Assembly (NCBI RefSeq): GCF_003217495.1
Contig: NZ_QJSW01000003.1
Coordinates: 310,001-374,000 of the forward strand
Length of the DNA: 64,000 nucleotides
Reading direction: 5' to 3'
Origin: Paenibacillus barcinonensis
GTDB taxonomy: Bacteria > Bacillota > Bacilli > Paenibacillales > Paenibacillaceae
The notes under the pieces are model-generated. The model was not told the origin of the DNA. It searched no databases and was given only the letters and a program-made list of their open reading frames with translations. A program made the position numbers and the translations under genes. Shown here piece after piece: positions 27,769 through 37,551 of this stretch. The first letter of the stretch is position 1. Every line of letters starts with the position of its first letter.

Positions 27769-27895
27769 TCCAATTTAATAGTACATCAATTAATTAGGTG
27801 TACTAAGTATATTCTCAGCATGCGGATATGTCAATCATTTCATTCATGACAAATGCATCCATATTTTAGAACCTTTATAATCCAATCAGGCAGAA

Positions 27896-27950
27896 TAAAA
27901 AGCCCTCAATTCCCTCCACTTGACTGTACCAAGCAGAGGCAATCGAGAGC
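27896..27950 (-). terminator. Terminator of uxaC
   Basis: On the minus strand GCTCTCGATTGCCTC pairs with GAGGGAATTGAGGGC (a few G-U pairs), inner CTTG/CAAG, followed by T5. It lies about 60 bp after the uxaC stop. Confidence 0.8.
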
Positions 27951-28012
27951 CGTCTCATACATAATGAAATTTATAACAAAGGGCATATCCTGCAGATCAA
28001 TGAAACACTATG

Positions 28013-29452
28013 CTATTTGGACGCAGACACCGTCTCCTGCACAGCATTAAACGGGAAATAAGCCTTCGCATTGTTATATGCAATCCCCTGTACAATCTGA
28101 CCGAGCAGTTCCATATCCTGCGGTGCTTCACCTTGTTCAGCCCATTCACCAATCAGGTTGCACAGCAAACGGCGGAAGTATTCATGTCTCGTATAGGAGA
28201 GGAAGCTTCTTGAGTCGGTAAGCATGCCGACAAAACGGCTGAGCAGCCCTACGTTTGCCAGCGCTTTCATCTGAGCGAGCATGCCATCCTTCGTATCATT
28301 GAACCACCATGCCGCACCAAGTTGGATTTTGCCTGGAGTACCGCCGCCCTGGAAGCTGCCAATGATTGCTGCCAGCACCTCATTATCCCTCGGATTAAGG
28401 GAGTAGAGGATCGTTTTGGGCAAAGCATCCTGCTGCTCCAGCGTATCGAGCAAGCCAATGACCGCAGCAGATAATGGCATATCATTTACGGAATCATAAC
28501 CTGTATCAGGACCGAGCTTTCTAAACATTTTGGTGTTGTTGTTACGTGCTGCATTGATGTGAAACTGCATCACCCAGCCCCGCTCCGCGTAAAGCTTGCC
28601 AAGGAATGTCAGTGTCACGGTTTTGTATCCGTCCTCTTCCGTGCGGGAAACCCTCTCTCCAGCAAGGGCTTTGGCAAAAGCTGCTGCTGCTTCCTCGCGA
28701 GTGGCCGTCGCGTACGGTACATAATCGAGCGCATGGTCAGATACACGCCCGCCGACGGAGTGGAAAAATTCGACACGGGATTCCAGCGCTTTCAGGAATG
28801 AGTCATAGTCCGTAATTTCTGTGTCCGCTACCTGCGATAGCTTCGCCACCCATTCGATAAAAGTATCCCGGTTCAATTCCAGACCTTTATCGGGACGGAA
28901 GGACGGCAGCACCGCTGTATCGAAACCTTCGATCTCCTGAATCTTCAGATGATATTCCAGAGAATCGGTTGGATCATCGGTGGTGCATACAACCGTGACA
29001 TTGGATTTGGTGATCAGATCACGCGCACCAAAGCCTTCGCTGGTCAGCTTTGCATTTACTTTTTCCCAGATCGCCGGAGCGCTCGTTTCATTCAATACAT
29101 CATGCACATCGAAATAACGCTGCAATTCCAGATGAGACCAGGCGTACAGCGGGTTGCCAATCATCATTGGCACTGTTCTAGCATATGCGAGGAATCGGTC
29201 GTAATCCGTCACTCCTTCGCCGCCTGTTACATATTTTTCTTCAATCCCGTTAGCTCTCATCAAGCGCCATTTGTAATGGTCGCCATATAACCAGGCCTCT
29301 GTCAGATTGCCAAATGTTTTATTTTCGTAAATTTCCTGAGGACTGAGGTGGCAGTGATAATCCATAATCGGCATGTCTTTCGCATATTCCTCATACAGCC
29401 TGACTGCCGTTTCATTGTGAAGCAGGAACTGTTCATCCAAAAAAGATTTCAT
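28013..29452 (-). CDS. uxaC: Glucuronate (uronate) isomerase
   Basis: 479 residues, full length for the family. Recognised from MDYHCHLSPQEIYENKTFGNLTEAWLYGDHYKWRLMRANG (metal-binding HxH in DYHCHL), VVCTTDDPTDSLEYH, MQFHINAARNNNTKMFRKLGPDTGYDSV and the C-terminal DSRSFLSYTRHEYFRRLLCNLIGEWAE. It converts D-glucuronate to D-fructuronate, and galacturonate to tagaturonate, the first cytoplasmic step of hexuronate use. ATG 29452 is preceded by AAAGGGAG and AAGG. No other uxu/uxa gene is adjacent. A catabolite-response element lies about 100 bp upstream. Confidence 0.95.
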   Translation of the reverse strand: MKSFLDEQFLLHNETAVRLYEEYAKDMPIMDYHCHLSPQEIYENKTFGNLTEAWLYGDHYKWRLMRANGIEEKYVTGGEGVTDYDRFLAYARTVPMMIGNPLYAWSHLELQRYFDVHDVLNETSAPAIWEKVNAKLTSEGFGARDLITKSNVTVVCTTDDPTDSLEYHLKIQEIEGFDTAVLPSFRPDKGLELNRDTFIEWVAKLSQVADTEITDYDSFLKALESRVEFFHSVGGRVSDHALDYVPYATATREEAAAAFAKALAGERVSRTEEDGYKTVTLTFLGKLYAERGWVMQFHINAARNNNTKMFRKLGPDTGYDSVNDMPLSAAVIGLLDTLEQQDALPKTILYSLNPRDNEVLAAIIGSFQGGGTPGKIQLGAAWWFNDTKDGMLAQMKALANVGLLSRFVGMLTDSRSFLSYTRHEYFRRLLCNLIGEWAEQGEAPQDMELLGQIVQGIAYNNAKAYFPFNAVQETVSASK

Positions 29453-29548
29453 TCGCCTTGCACGCTCCCTTTAGGTGAGTTTACGTTCATATCGGTTCAC
29501 TTCCCAATCTTTACGCTACACCGTTTGCCCGCAAAGTTCAATATAAAA

Positions 29549-29562
29549 TGATAGCGTTCTCA
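29549..29562. promoter_or_regulatory. Catabolite-response element (cre) upstream of uxaC
   Basis: Read on the minus strand TGAGAACGCTATCA matches the CcpA consensus TGWAARCGYTWWCW at 13 of 14 positions. Glucose repression of a hexuronate gene by CcpA is expected in Bacillales. Confidence 0.65.
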
Positions 29563-29698
29563 AAAAAGGTTGATTTAGGCATATGCCCAGGAACACGGTA
29601 TACTGATTTTAACGCAAATGATACCGATATGAAGATCAGCATGTAATGCATTGAACTACATCGTGGTCTTACATCTGGTGGATTAGGAGATGAAAAAG

Positions 29699-30451
29699 AT
29701 GAAACTCACTTTTCTTGGTACAGGGGACATGTTCAGTGTGGAGCAGCATCATAACAGTATGCTCGCCGAATTTGGCGGCACTCATCTGGTGATTGATTTT
29801 CCAGAGTCCAACGCCAAAGCGCTTAAACAATACGGATTCGCTATGACCGGCATTCATAATGTATTTATTAGCCACCTGCACGAAGATCATATTAACGGGG
29901 TACAAATGCTTGGCTATTATGCACAGATCGTAGGAGACCGCAAACCCCGTCTGTTCATTCATGAGCAGCTAGTTGACCCACTGTGGAGCATCCTTTCTCC
30001 AGGCATGCGATATACGACAGATGGAGAACGCACACTGGGCGATTATTATGATGTCGTACCGCTGCCGGACGGAGGCAGCTTCGAGCTGGGAGGTGTGACA
30101 TTCGAGACGTTTCGCACGCAGCATGTTCCCGGCATGGTCAGCAACGGACTGATGGCGAAGCCTTATTTTTACTACAGTGCAGACAGCACGCTTGATCGTG
30201 AACGGGTGGAGCGAATTGCGCCCGAGGTGCAGCTCATATTCCATGAATGCCACATGCATGACCTGGTGATCAAATCTCATACATCGTTGAAGGATCTGGA
30301 GCAGCTGCCTGCTGACATAAAACAAAAGACCGTGCTGATGCACTATCATGATGAATACGCGGATGCGGCAGCACGCGCACAGTTTAACCGCACACGAGGA
30401 GACAGGCTGCGCATGGCTGGCACGCTGGAGTCCTTTGAGCTGGTGGAGTAA
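29699..30451 (+). CDS. MBL-fold metal-dependent hydrolase (RNase Z-like)
   Basis: 250 residues. The metallo-beta-lactamase motif HLHEDHING (HxHxDH) is at about residue 60, with TGDMFSVEQHHNSML, a further Asp in YYSADSTLD and His in LMHYHDEY completing the site. It resembles the shorter RNase Z/ElaC-like subgroup, but no tRNA-3'-end-specific exosite arm is visible, so the substrate is open. ATG 29699 lies 9 nt after AGGAG; ATG 29690 abuts the ribosome site. It is divergent from uxaC. Confidence 0.82.
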   Translation: MKLTFLGTGDMFSVEQHHNSMLAEFGGTHLVIDFPESNAKALKQYGFAMTGIHNVFISHLHEDHINGVQMLGYYAQIVGDRKPRLFIHEQLVDPLWSILSPGMRYTTDGERTLGDYYDVVPLPDGGSFELGGVTFETFRTQHVPGMVSNGLMAKPYFYYSADSTLDRERVERIAPEVQLIFHECHMHDLVIKSHTSLKDLEQLPADIKQKTVLMHYHDEYADAAARAQFNRTRGDRLRMAGTLESFELVE

Positions 30452-30541
30452 CGAAGGATTGAATGCCGAGTGGATCTCATTGGTTTCATTAACTTCATAA
30501 ATGCTGATCACGTTATCCTTGGGGTCGATGGCTCAGTATCG

Positions 30542-30736
30542 CTAACGATCACCAGCAACCTTATTCGAGGTATATTGGAAGGTTCAAAATTCTAACGATC
30601 GCCAGAAGCGTTATTTCAATGAAAATGCTGTAAATGCTGCTGTTTTGACGGGTTTGATGCGAAATAAGATTACTGAGGATCGTTAGATTTCCAAAGAAGC
30701 TATTTTGGGGCAAATAAGGTCTGCTGAGATCGTTAG
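30542..30736. repeat. 195-bp four-arm element, copy A
   Basis: Four 25-nt arms: direct at 30542 and 30592, inverted at 30662 and 30712 (offsets 0, 50, 120, 170). Each arm begins CTAACGATC (inverted: ends GATCGTTAG) and ends TATTT or TATTC; the middle contains CAG. Spacers are 25, 45 and 25 nt. It lies between the convergent MBL and amylase genes. No target-site duplication is visible at the ends. Confidence 0.9.
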
Positions 30737-30767
30737 AATTTTGGAGCTTGGAAGTCTGAGGGATAAG

Positions 30768-30812
30768 GGTGTTGGGTGTTGGGTGTTGGGTGTTGGGTGC
30801 TGGGTGTTGGGG
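30768..30812. repeat. Heptanucleotide tandem repeat GGTGTTG
   Basis: About six tandem copies of a 7-bp unit (GGTGTTG, one unit GGTGCTG) directly after element copy A. Minus-strand frames through it encode NTQHPTP repeats, which I treat as artefact. Confidence 0.9.
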
Positions 30813-30878
30813 ATATAGCGTGATTCCTTTGGAATCGAGATCCATATTGGACGACATGCCGTTACAGGCGTTATTTGC

Positions 30879-31000
30879 AAAAAAAACAACAAAACCACCC
30901 GAACCAGTCCGCAGCAGCGCGTCTGTTGGCACTGCATCCTACACCTATTCGTTCGAAAATCTTCTCACGAATGACGATGCAGCTCCGTTTCGGGTGGTTT
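30879..31000 (-). terminator. Large nested hairpin terminator of the amylase gene
   Basis: AAACCACCCGAA (30892-30903) pairs with TTCGGGTGGTTT (30989-31000), with an inner CTGCATC/GATGCAG pair. On the minus strand the outer stem is followed by TTGTTGTTTTTTTT. The unusually long loop makes it more elaborate than a normal terminator. Confidence 0.6.
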
Positions 31001-31109
31001 AAACATTTGTCCCCATGCTCATATCGAGTTCACTCGAATTTCACTTCATTACAACACCAGTAGTGTCTTCATCAACATGCAGCTGACCCTTCCTGCGAGC
31101 GAATACACA

Positions 31110-32621
31110 TTACTTCACATCTGCTGTGTCCGTGCCAGCACCAGTGTGAGTGGTACAGTGCTCGTTCTGCTCAGGTAGCGCCCAGACGGAGACACCTCCG
31201 CCGCATACGTGGAAGGTGGCCCACCCATCGGCTTCGATGGTGATCGACTCCTCGCAGCTATGCGTCAGATCGACCCACACTTCCCCGGACCGATGCTCAC
31301 CGACAAGCATTCTCTTCTCACCATCATCCCCGTTGGAGATTACAACGGCACAGCCCGAGCCCTGTAGCTCTTCTACACCCCGCCGCACCCAGCCAATCGT
31401 GTTGGCATGGTCGAAGTAATCCTCCTGCTCTCCATACGCCTTGTTACAGCGAGCTGACAACAGGATGTCCAAAATCTCTTTTTTGCCCTCCACCGGCTCC
31501 GGCCCGCCAATTCCGTAATAATCTCCGTAAAAAACAACCGGGTATCCGTCGCGACGCAGCAGCGTCAACGCATATGCGCTGGGCTTGAACCAATCGCCAA
31601 CCCAGGATTCCAGCGCTTCATGCGGCTGTGAATCATGGTTGTCCACGAAGGTTACCGCATGCGTCGGGTGGGTCTGTACGAGGGTATCATCAAATATTTT
31701 GGAAAGATCAAAATTGCGTCCCGCCAGGGAAGCCTCATGAAGCTTATAGTGAAGTGATACGTCAAACAGGTCAATCTGGTAATCCACCGTGTCCAGAAAC
31801 GTACGACAGGCATCCAGACTTGAATTCCAGAACTCACCTACAATGTAAAAATCCTGTCCGCGTTTGCGGATCATCTCCGCAGCAAATTCCTTGATGAACT
31901 CATGGTTGATATGTTTGATCGCATCCAGTCGGAATCCGCCGCATTGCAGCGTATCAATCAGCCATTTGCCCCACTCGATCATTTCACGCCGCACATCCGG
32001 GTGGTTGTAATCTATATTGGCAAACATCAAATAGTCATAGTTACCAAACTCAGCATCGACATTCTCATTCCAGGTTTTGTTCTCTCCGGCAATGCGGAAC
32101 ACACCCGTCCGTTCTTCTTTGGCATCAAAATCAGTGCCATTGAAGTGTTCGGATGTCCATTTGAAGGAGGAATACTGCTCGCCGCGTCCGGGAAAGGTGA
32201 ATTTGGTCCAGCCTTCAATCTCAAACGGCTCAGAAATCTCCTTCGTTCGGTCATGGGGATCAACCTCAATCACCTTGAAACCTTCCTTCTCGTCTGCTCC
32301 TGCCTTGTGATTCATGACTAGATCCACATAAACGACAATGCCGCTCTTCTGACACTCGGCAATGGCTTCCACCAGCTCCTGCTTGGTGCCATACTTGGTG
32401 CGTACCGTACCCTTTTGATCAAATTCGCCCAGATCGTACAGATCATAAACACCATAACCTGTATCGTCTGCAGACACCGCTTTGGTCACAGGAGGCACCC
32501 ATACCGAGTCTATGCCTTTTGCTTTCAGTTCCGGGGCCATCTCAGCCAGTCGCTTCCAATGATTGCCGTCTGCTGCCAAATGCCATTCAAAAAACTGCAT
32601 CATGGTATGATTTCTCTTCAT
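31110..32621 (-). CDS. Cytoplasmic alpha-amylase (GH13)
   Basis: 503 residues. It matches liquefying alpha-amylases (MQFFEWHLAADGNHWKRL, GYGVYDLYDLGEFDQKGTVRTKYGTKQELVEAI, DLVMNHKAGAD). The catalytic residues are visible: nucleophile Asp in GFRLDAIKH, acid/base Glu in YIVGEFW, and third Asp in TFVDNHDSQ. It hydrolyses internal alpha-1,4 bonds of maltodextrins or glycogen. With start ATG 32621 (9 nt after AAGGAGGT) there is no signal peptide, so it is intracellular; the open frame extends to 32837 but has no ribosome site there. A large hairpin terminator follows. Confidence 0.93.
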   Translation of the reverse strand: MKRNHTMMQFFEWHLAADGNHWKRLAEMAPELKAKGIDSVWVPPVTKAVSADDTGYGVYDLYDLGEFDQKGTVRTKYGTKQELVEAIAECQKSGIVVYVDLVMNHKAGADEKEGFKVIEVDPHDRTKEISEPFEIEGWTKFTFPGRGEQYSSFKWTSEHFNGTDFDAKEERTGVFRIAGENKTWNENVDAEFGNYDYLMFANIDYNHPDVRREMIEWGKWLIDTLQCGGFRLDAIKHINHEFIKEFAAEMIRKRGQDFYIVGEFWNSSLDACRTFLDTVDYQIDLFDVSLHYKLHEASLAGRNFDLSKIFDDTLVQTHPTHAVTFVDNHDSQPHEALESWVGDWFKPSAYALTLLRRDGYPVVFYGDYYGIGGPEPVEGKKEILDILLSARCNKAYGEQEDYFDHANTIGWVRRGVEELQGSGCAVVISNGDDGEKRMLVGEHRSGEVWVDLTHSCEESITIEADGWATFHVCGGGVSVWALPEQNEHCTTHTGAGTDTADVK

Positions 32622-32840
32622 GACCAACCGACCTCCTTGATTTGCATGCGAAGCGGACCGCGGAACGGATAGGGTATCGCCGTTGTTCGTTCGTGCTAAC
32701 CAAGTTATAACCCGTTTACCCCATGTTTCAATCATGACAATGAAAGAATATTGAGAAAATTCACAATTTTTTTCACTAATTATGAAAAAAACAGCAAAAA
32801 CGAGTGAGCAAACGTCATACTTCTCATCATTCACCAAATG

Positions 32841-35159
32841 TCATATACGCCTATAGTCCAGCCATTCCTCAGGTAACAAGGAACGATACGGCTCCTGCGT
32901 GAAACGATCATCGACCAGCACGAGCACACCCTTGTCCTCTTCGGTTCGGATAAGTCTGCCTCCTGCCTGCAACACCTTGTTCATGCCCGGAAACACGTAG
33001 GCGTAGTTAAAGCCGTTGCGTCCCGACTTATCAAAATAATCCTTCAGCACATTGTTCTCCAGACCAATCTGCGGCAGCCCCGCTCCGACAACAACAACAC
33101 CATTCAGACGGTCTCCCGGCAGATCGACACCCTCTGAGAACACGCCGCCCATGACGGCAAAAACAAGACGCGTGCGCTCAGGGTGCGGCTGGAACGCCGC
33201 CAAAAACTGCTCCCGCTCCTGCTCATTCATGCCCTGCTCCTGCATAACCGTATCCGCATCACCTGCACCCGGAAGCTGTGCGTAGGCTTCATAAACCTCA
33301 CGCATGTACGGGTAGGAGGGGAAAAAGACCAGCAAATTGCTACGCGGCCATTCGGAAACAAGCTGCTGTAACATCTCGGCAATCGGGCGCTTGGTGCGCT
33401 CCCGGTCTTTGTAACGCACAGAGAGCGGCATGAGCCGTACATCCAGCTGTTCCCTGTTGAACGGTGATGGAATCTGTAGTGTGTAATCCTCTTCCTCCGC
33501 CCCCAGCATATCCCGGTAATAACGGAGCGGGGACAAGGTTGCCGAGAAATGAATGGTCGAGCGAAAACCCTTCGCCGTCTGGCGCAGCTGCTGGGACGGG
33601 TCCAGACAGAACAGCTTTACCCGTACTTCGCTGCGCACACACTCTGCATACGTAATGAAACGCTCGTCATACAGCTTGGCAATTCGCACAAAATTTTGCG
33701 CCGTAAAATACGCATCCAGCAGTAGCTGATCCATCTCGGCATTGCCCGATCCACCTTCGACCAGACATTGCTCAGCCACCATAATAAACGGCTCAAGCCG
33801 TTCAATCAGCTCCTCCGGCGCCTCCTGCTGAATGATCTTGCCCTCGTCTCCGCCATTCTTGCGAAGTGTGATCAGATACTTGTCGATCGCTCCCGTGTAG
33901 TCCACAATCGCTTTGGCGGCAGGCACATGGCTGCCCAGCGTCTGGAATTCCCTTTTGACATCGAGAAAAACGGCCTTTTCCAGCTCTGCAGAGAACATCA
34001 TACGCCCGCGGTCCACCAGATTATGCGCCTCGTCCACCAGCAGAACCGTCTTGCGCTTCTGTTCCTCCAGCATACGTTTGAGCGATATACGCGGATCGAA
34101 AATGTAGTTATAATCGCAGATTACCGCATCAGCTGCATACGCCGCATCCAGTGAAAATTCAAACGGACACACCCGATGTTTACGCGCATACTGCTCAATA
34201 ACGGGCCGTGTCATCAAGGTCTCATGCTCCAGCATGTCCAGCACAGCGCCGTTAATCCGGTCATAATACCCCTCACACATGCCGCACTGGCCGGTATCAC
34301 AGGCTTCCTCGTCCTTGAAGCAAATTTTGTCCTTCGCCGTCAGGCTGATGACATGCATTTTCAATCCTTCCGCCTGCATCCGGGCAAAAGCCTCCTCAGC
34401 CGCCACTCTTGTCGTCGTTCTCGCGGTCAGGTAGAACAAACGGCTCGCCTCACCTTCACCGATGGCCTTCACCGTAGGGAAGAGCACGGACATCGTTTTG
34501 CCGATGCCTGTGGGTGCCTTTGCCATGAGTCCCTGGCCTTCACGAATCGTTTTGTACACTGCCCCTGCCAGCTTGCGCTGTCCCTCCCGATATTTGCGAA
34601 AAGGAAACGGCAGCTCGCGCACACTAACGTCCCGCTCCGCTTCATAGGCAGCGATCATCTCGGCATATGGCGCATATCCGGCAATCACCTCTGCCGCAAA
34701 CTGCTCCAGCTCCTGCCGCTCAGCCATACGTCGAAACCGCCGCTCTTCGCCCGTCACCGAATGCACATACGTTAGCTGCACCTGCATGCGTGGCTCTTCG
34801 TGCTGAGCTGCATACATATACGCATACATCATAGCCTGCGCCCAATGTACCTCAAGCCCGCCATCCAGCTCATCCAGATTGCCCGCGGTTGACTTGATCT
34901 CATCCACCGTCAGCTGGCCTTCCAGCCGAATCAGACCGTCACACCGTCCTTCGATGACATAAGTCAGCTCTCCATGCCGAAGCTCGGTCTCCAGCACAAT
35001 TTCCTTCAGATCCTCTTCGGCGTATGCCTTCTGCACCCGCTGGTGAATCCGTGTTCCCTCCTGCATTGAAGCGTTAGTGCGGAACCCCGGACGTATACTG
35101 CCGCTGCGGTACACGTACTCCACCAGTGGTCTGACTGATATCCGAATTGTTGTTGTCAT
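32841..35159 (-). CDS. Fusion of PD-(D/E)XK nuclease domain and XPD/DinG-type Fe-S helicase
   Basis: 772 residues. Residues about 1-170 look like a Cas4/RecB-type nuclease: EGTRIHQRVQ, then YVIEGRCDGLIRLEG and VDEIKST give the D...ExK site. From about 190: Walker A AKAPTGIGKTMS, then Fe-S cysteines (DKICFKD, C-DTGQ-CGMC, HRVCPF), DEAH box LLVDEAHNL, motif SATLSP, and motif VI LQAGGRLIRTEEDKG. XPD/DinG helicases unwind DNA 5' to 3' and sense damage or R-loops. The coupled nuclease suggests processing of DNA ends or flaps. ATG 35159 follows GGGTGAT. No cas genes are adjacent, so it is not evidently CRISPR-linked. Confidence 0.88.
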   Translation of the reverse strand: MTTTIRISVRPLVEYVYRSGSIRPGFRTNASMQEGTRIHQRVQKAYAEEDLKEIVLETELRHGELTYVIEGRCDGLIRLEGQLTVDEIKSTAGNLDELDGGLEVHWAQAMMYAYMYAAQHEEPRMQVQLTYVHSVTGEERRFRRMAERQELEQFAAEVIAGYAPYAEMIAAYEAERDVSVRELPFPFRKYREGQRKLAGAVYKTIREGQGLMAKAPTGIGKTMSVLFPTVKAIGEGEASRLFYLTARTTTRVAAEEAFARMQAEGLKMHVISLTAKDKICFKDEEACDTGQCGMCEGYYDRINGAVLDMLEHETLMTRPVIEQYARKHRVCPFEFSLDAAYAADAVICDYNYIFDPRISLKRMLEEQKRKTVLLVDEAHNLVDRGRMMFSAELEKAVFLDVKREFQTLGSHVPAAKAIVDYTGAIDKYLITLRKNGGDEGKIIQQEAPEELIERLEPFIMVAEQCLVEGGSGNAEMDQLLLDAYFTAQNFVRIAKLYDERFITYAECVRSEVRVKLFCLDPSQQLRQTAKGFRSTIHFSATLSPLRYYRDMLGAEEEDYTLQIPSPFNREQLDVRLMPLSVRYKDRERTKRPIAEMLQQLVSEWPRSNLLVFFPSYPYMREVYEAYAQLPGAGDADTVMQEQGMNEQEREQFLAAFQPHPERTRLVFAVMGGVFSEGVDLPGDRLNGVVVVGAGLPQIGLENNVLKDYFDKSGRNGFNYAYVFPGMNKVLQAGGRLIRTEEDKGVLVLVDDRFTQEPYRSLLPEEWLDYRRI

Positions 35160-35333
35160 ACGATCACCCGTTCTGCTTGTAGTCTATATACTTTATCATG
35201 AAACAGGTTCCGCTAACCAGATTTTCGGCACATTGGACTCGTCCGTTCCCGTGTGCTATGTTGGGGATATACGTTGAACCAGATCGCGTTCGCGTGTAAA
35301 CGTATAGCAAACTTATATGGAATTCACCTATAA

Positions 35334-35849
<516 letters not shown>

Positions 35850-36085
35850 AGAGGATTGTAAATGTGAGCTGTAGTGTTGAAATGGAGGTCGCCGATGGGA
35901 GCGAGAGCAGGTTATGCTGCATGTTACGGAAAAAGCGCGGGTAGATACAGATGCGCAGAAGCTCATGTATGTGGTCCTTGCTTCTCCTCCCGCCTCCTTT
36001 TCCAAGGTGCACACGCCAACATCCATTCAAATGCAGGCTCTTGTCGTTGAGGCACGACAGGTACATACGAATTCCCTTCCCAATT

Positions 36086-36280
36086 CTAACGATCTCAGGA
36101 AACGCTATTTGGCTATGTTCGACGCCGCTAACATTCTAACGATCCCAGCAGAGCTTATTTAGGACAAAACTCTGTTTTTGCTGCGAAAATAAGCTTGTTT
36201 CAGTGAAATAACGTTTCTCAGGATCGTTAGCTTTTGAACGTACGGCCAAATAACTAATTAAGGCTTCCTGAGATCGTTAG
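36086..36280. repeat. 195-bp four-arm element, copy B
   Basis: Arms at 36086, 36136 (direct), 36206 and 36256 (inverted); same offsets and total length as copy A. Arm 4 departs at its inner end (TTAATT instead of TTATTT). Lies between hmoB and a convergent GNAT gene. The remainder of the 35850-36879 gap has no gene I can support, only short frames without ribosome sites. Confidence 0.9.
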
Positions 36281-36472
36281 CGCATTTCGCAGTCCTTCAA
36301 TGACTAACCCACCTTCTTGTAAAGACGACGACTATGCTGTTGAACGCCAACTTAAATGACCAATTACCCCCTCGCTACGTTCCCGTTCCCGGCAAGCGTT
36401 TCCCTGTTCTGTTCGAACCACTAACATAATCTATCCCGGTATACCCCCTCCCCCATCGTCTCGCATCACATT

Positions 36473-36526
36473 AAAAAGCGAAAGGACCCCTATATAAACC
36501 ATCTGCTCGGTCTATCAAAGGGTCCT
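36473..36526 (-). terminator. Possible terminator in the hmoB-GNAT gap
   Basis: AGGACCC (36483-36489) pairs with GGGTCCT (36520-36526), and on the minus strand it is followed by TTTCGCTTTTT. It lies 350 bp beyond the GNAT stop, so which transcript it ends is unclear. Confidence 0.5.
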
Positions 36527-36879
36527 GTGCTTAACAAGGCTGACTTATTTAGTGCTGGTGCTGATTGCTGATGCTCTATTGCGGTTACTGTGGTTACTGC
36601 AGCTCGCTTGATTTTAGCTATCCATCAATGAATGTCCGAGTTGAAATTAAAGCATCTGCCCGAAAAAATTCACTTTTACCTTCAATCTCAATTTCACTTT
36701 TACTTACACTTGCCTTCACACTATTTCCTTCTGCTTTCTCCCGAGCTCACATTTGCACTTCCTCTCGCTAATGCGCCTACCCCTGGTGTTGTGTTACTCT
36801 TCCCTTAAATGTTAATTCGAGAATAATGTTACTTCTAAAGCTAACTTGCAACGTCCTGCCTAAGAACCCAATCGTTCAC

Positions 36880-37551
36880 TTACAGTGGACGCAAGGCCAA
36901 GGATTCACGAGCGTTCAACTGCTCTACCATGGCAAGCCATTCCTGCGGTTTATTCGGCAGCACAGCATAATAGCGATTCAGGAAATCAGCCACCAGACTT
37001 GCGGGCAGCTCCATCAGCGACTCGTCGCCTGGCATAAAGCACAGGTCCAAGCCTCCTACGGCTTCACCGTCACCTTGCCAGGATGGATGAACATATGGGA
37101 AATCCAGACGCTGATAACCCAGATGCGACAATACTTCGCGCCGCACGTAGGGGTCCATCGGTTTAATGCCGCCAAACGCATGATCCTGACTCAGATATGG
37201 ATTGTAGATTTCAGCAAACATGCCGAACAGCTCTTTGCCGTTTGCGACAGCAAGCTGCTGCAGATCACGTTTGCGGTGATTCGCCAAAAAGGCACCGATG
37301 CCTAAGCCTTCACGTCCGATAATCGTAAAATCCGTCATCGCTACGTTCCAGTCCTCATAGTAACGATACTCTGTTGCACCAACAACTTGGCCTTCATGTA
37401 CAGCAACAAATACCCGGATTCCCGGATCCTCCAACGGCTCAGCCCATAACGGGAAGTCCAGCACTTCCTCTGGAGGGAAAATCTCCTGCATCAGCTTGTG
37501 CATTTGAGCAAACAAAGGATTCTGAATAGATGTAATACGTGTAAATTCCAT
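36880..37551 (-). CDS. GNAT-type acetyltransferase
   Basis: 223 residues. FVAVHEGQVVGATEYRYYEDWNVAMTDFTIIGREGLGIGAFLANHRKRDLQQLA follows the GNAT beta-strand/acetyl-CoA loop order, with GREGLGIG in place of the canonical Q/RxxGxG; the rest (PMDPYVRREVLSHLGYQRLDFPYVHPSW) is less familiar. Likely an acetyl or acyl transferase, substrate unknown. Start ATG 37551 is 9 nt after AAGGAGG; the longer frame to 37659 has no ribosome site. It may belong to one transcription unit with the GNAT and nitrilase-family genes upstream. Confidence 0.75.
   Translation of the reverse strand: MEFTRITSIQNPLFAQMHKLMQEIFPPEEVLDFPLWAEPLEDPGIRVFVAVHEGQVVGATEYRYYEDWNVAMTDFTIIGREGLGIGAFLANHRKRDLQQLAVANGKELFGMFAEIYNPYLSQDHAFGGIKPMDPYVRREVLSHLGYQRLDFPYVHPSWQGDGEAVGGLDLCFMPGDESLMELPASLVADFLNRYYAVLPNKPQEWLAMVEQLNARESLALRPL

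Noticed and set aside
30542..30736. Interpretation of the four-arm element as a CRISPR array
   Set aside because: Only two repeats run in each direction and then invert; spacer lengths 25/45/25 are symmetric; no cas genes in the window.
30683..30937. Minus-strand frames with PNTQHPTP repeats
   Set aside because: They are the translation of the GGTGTTG tandem repeat, have no ribosome site, and are a well-known type of artefact protein.
32690..32740. CcpA site upstream of the amylase gene (GGTAAACGGGTTAT on the minus strand)
   Set aside because: Four or more mismatches to the consensus, including the second half; not listed.
36565..36771. 68-residue frame in the hmoB-GNAT gap
   Set aside because: Low complexity, no ribosome site, no similarity that I recognise.
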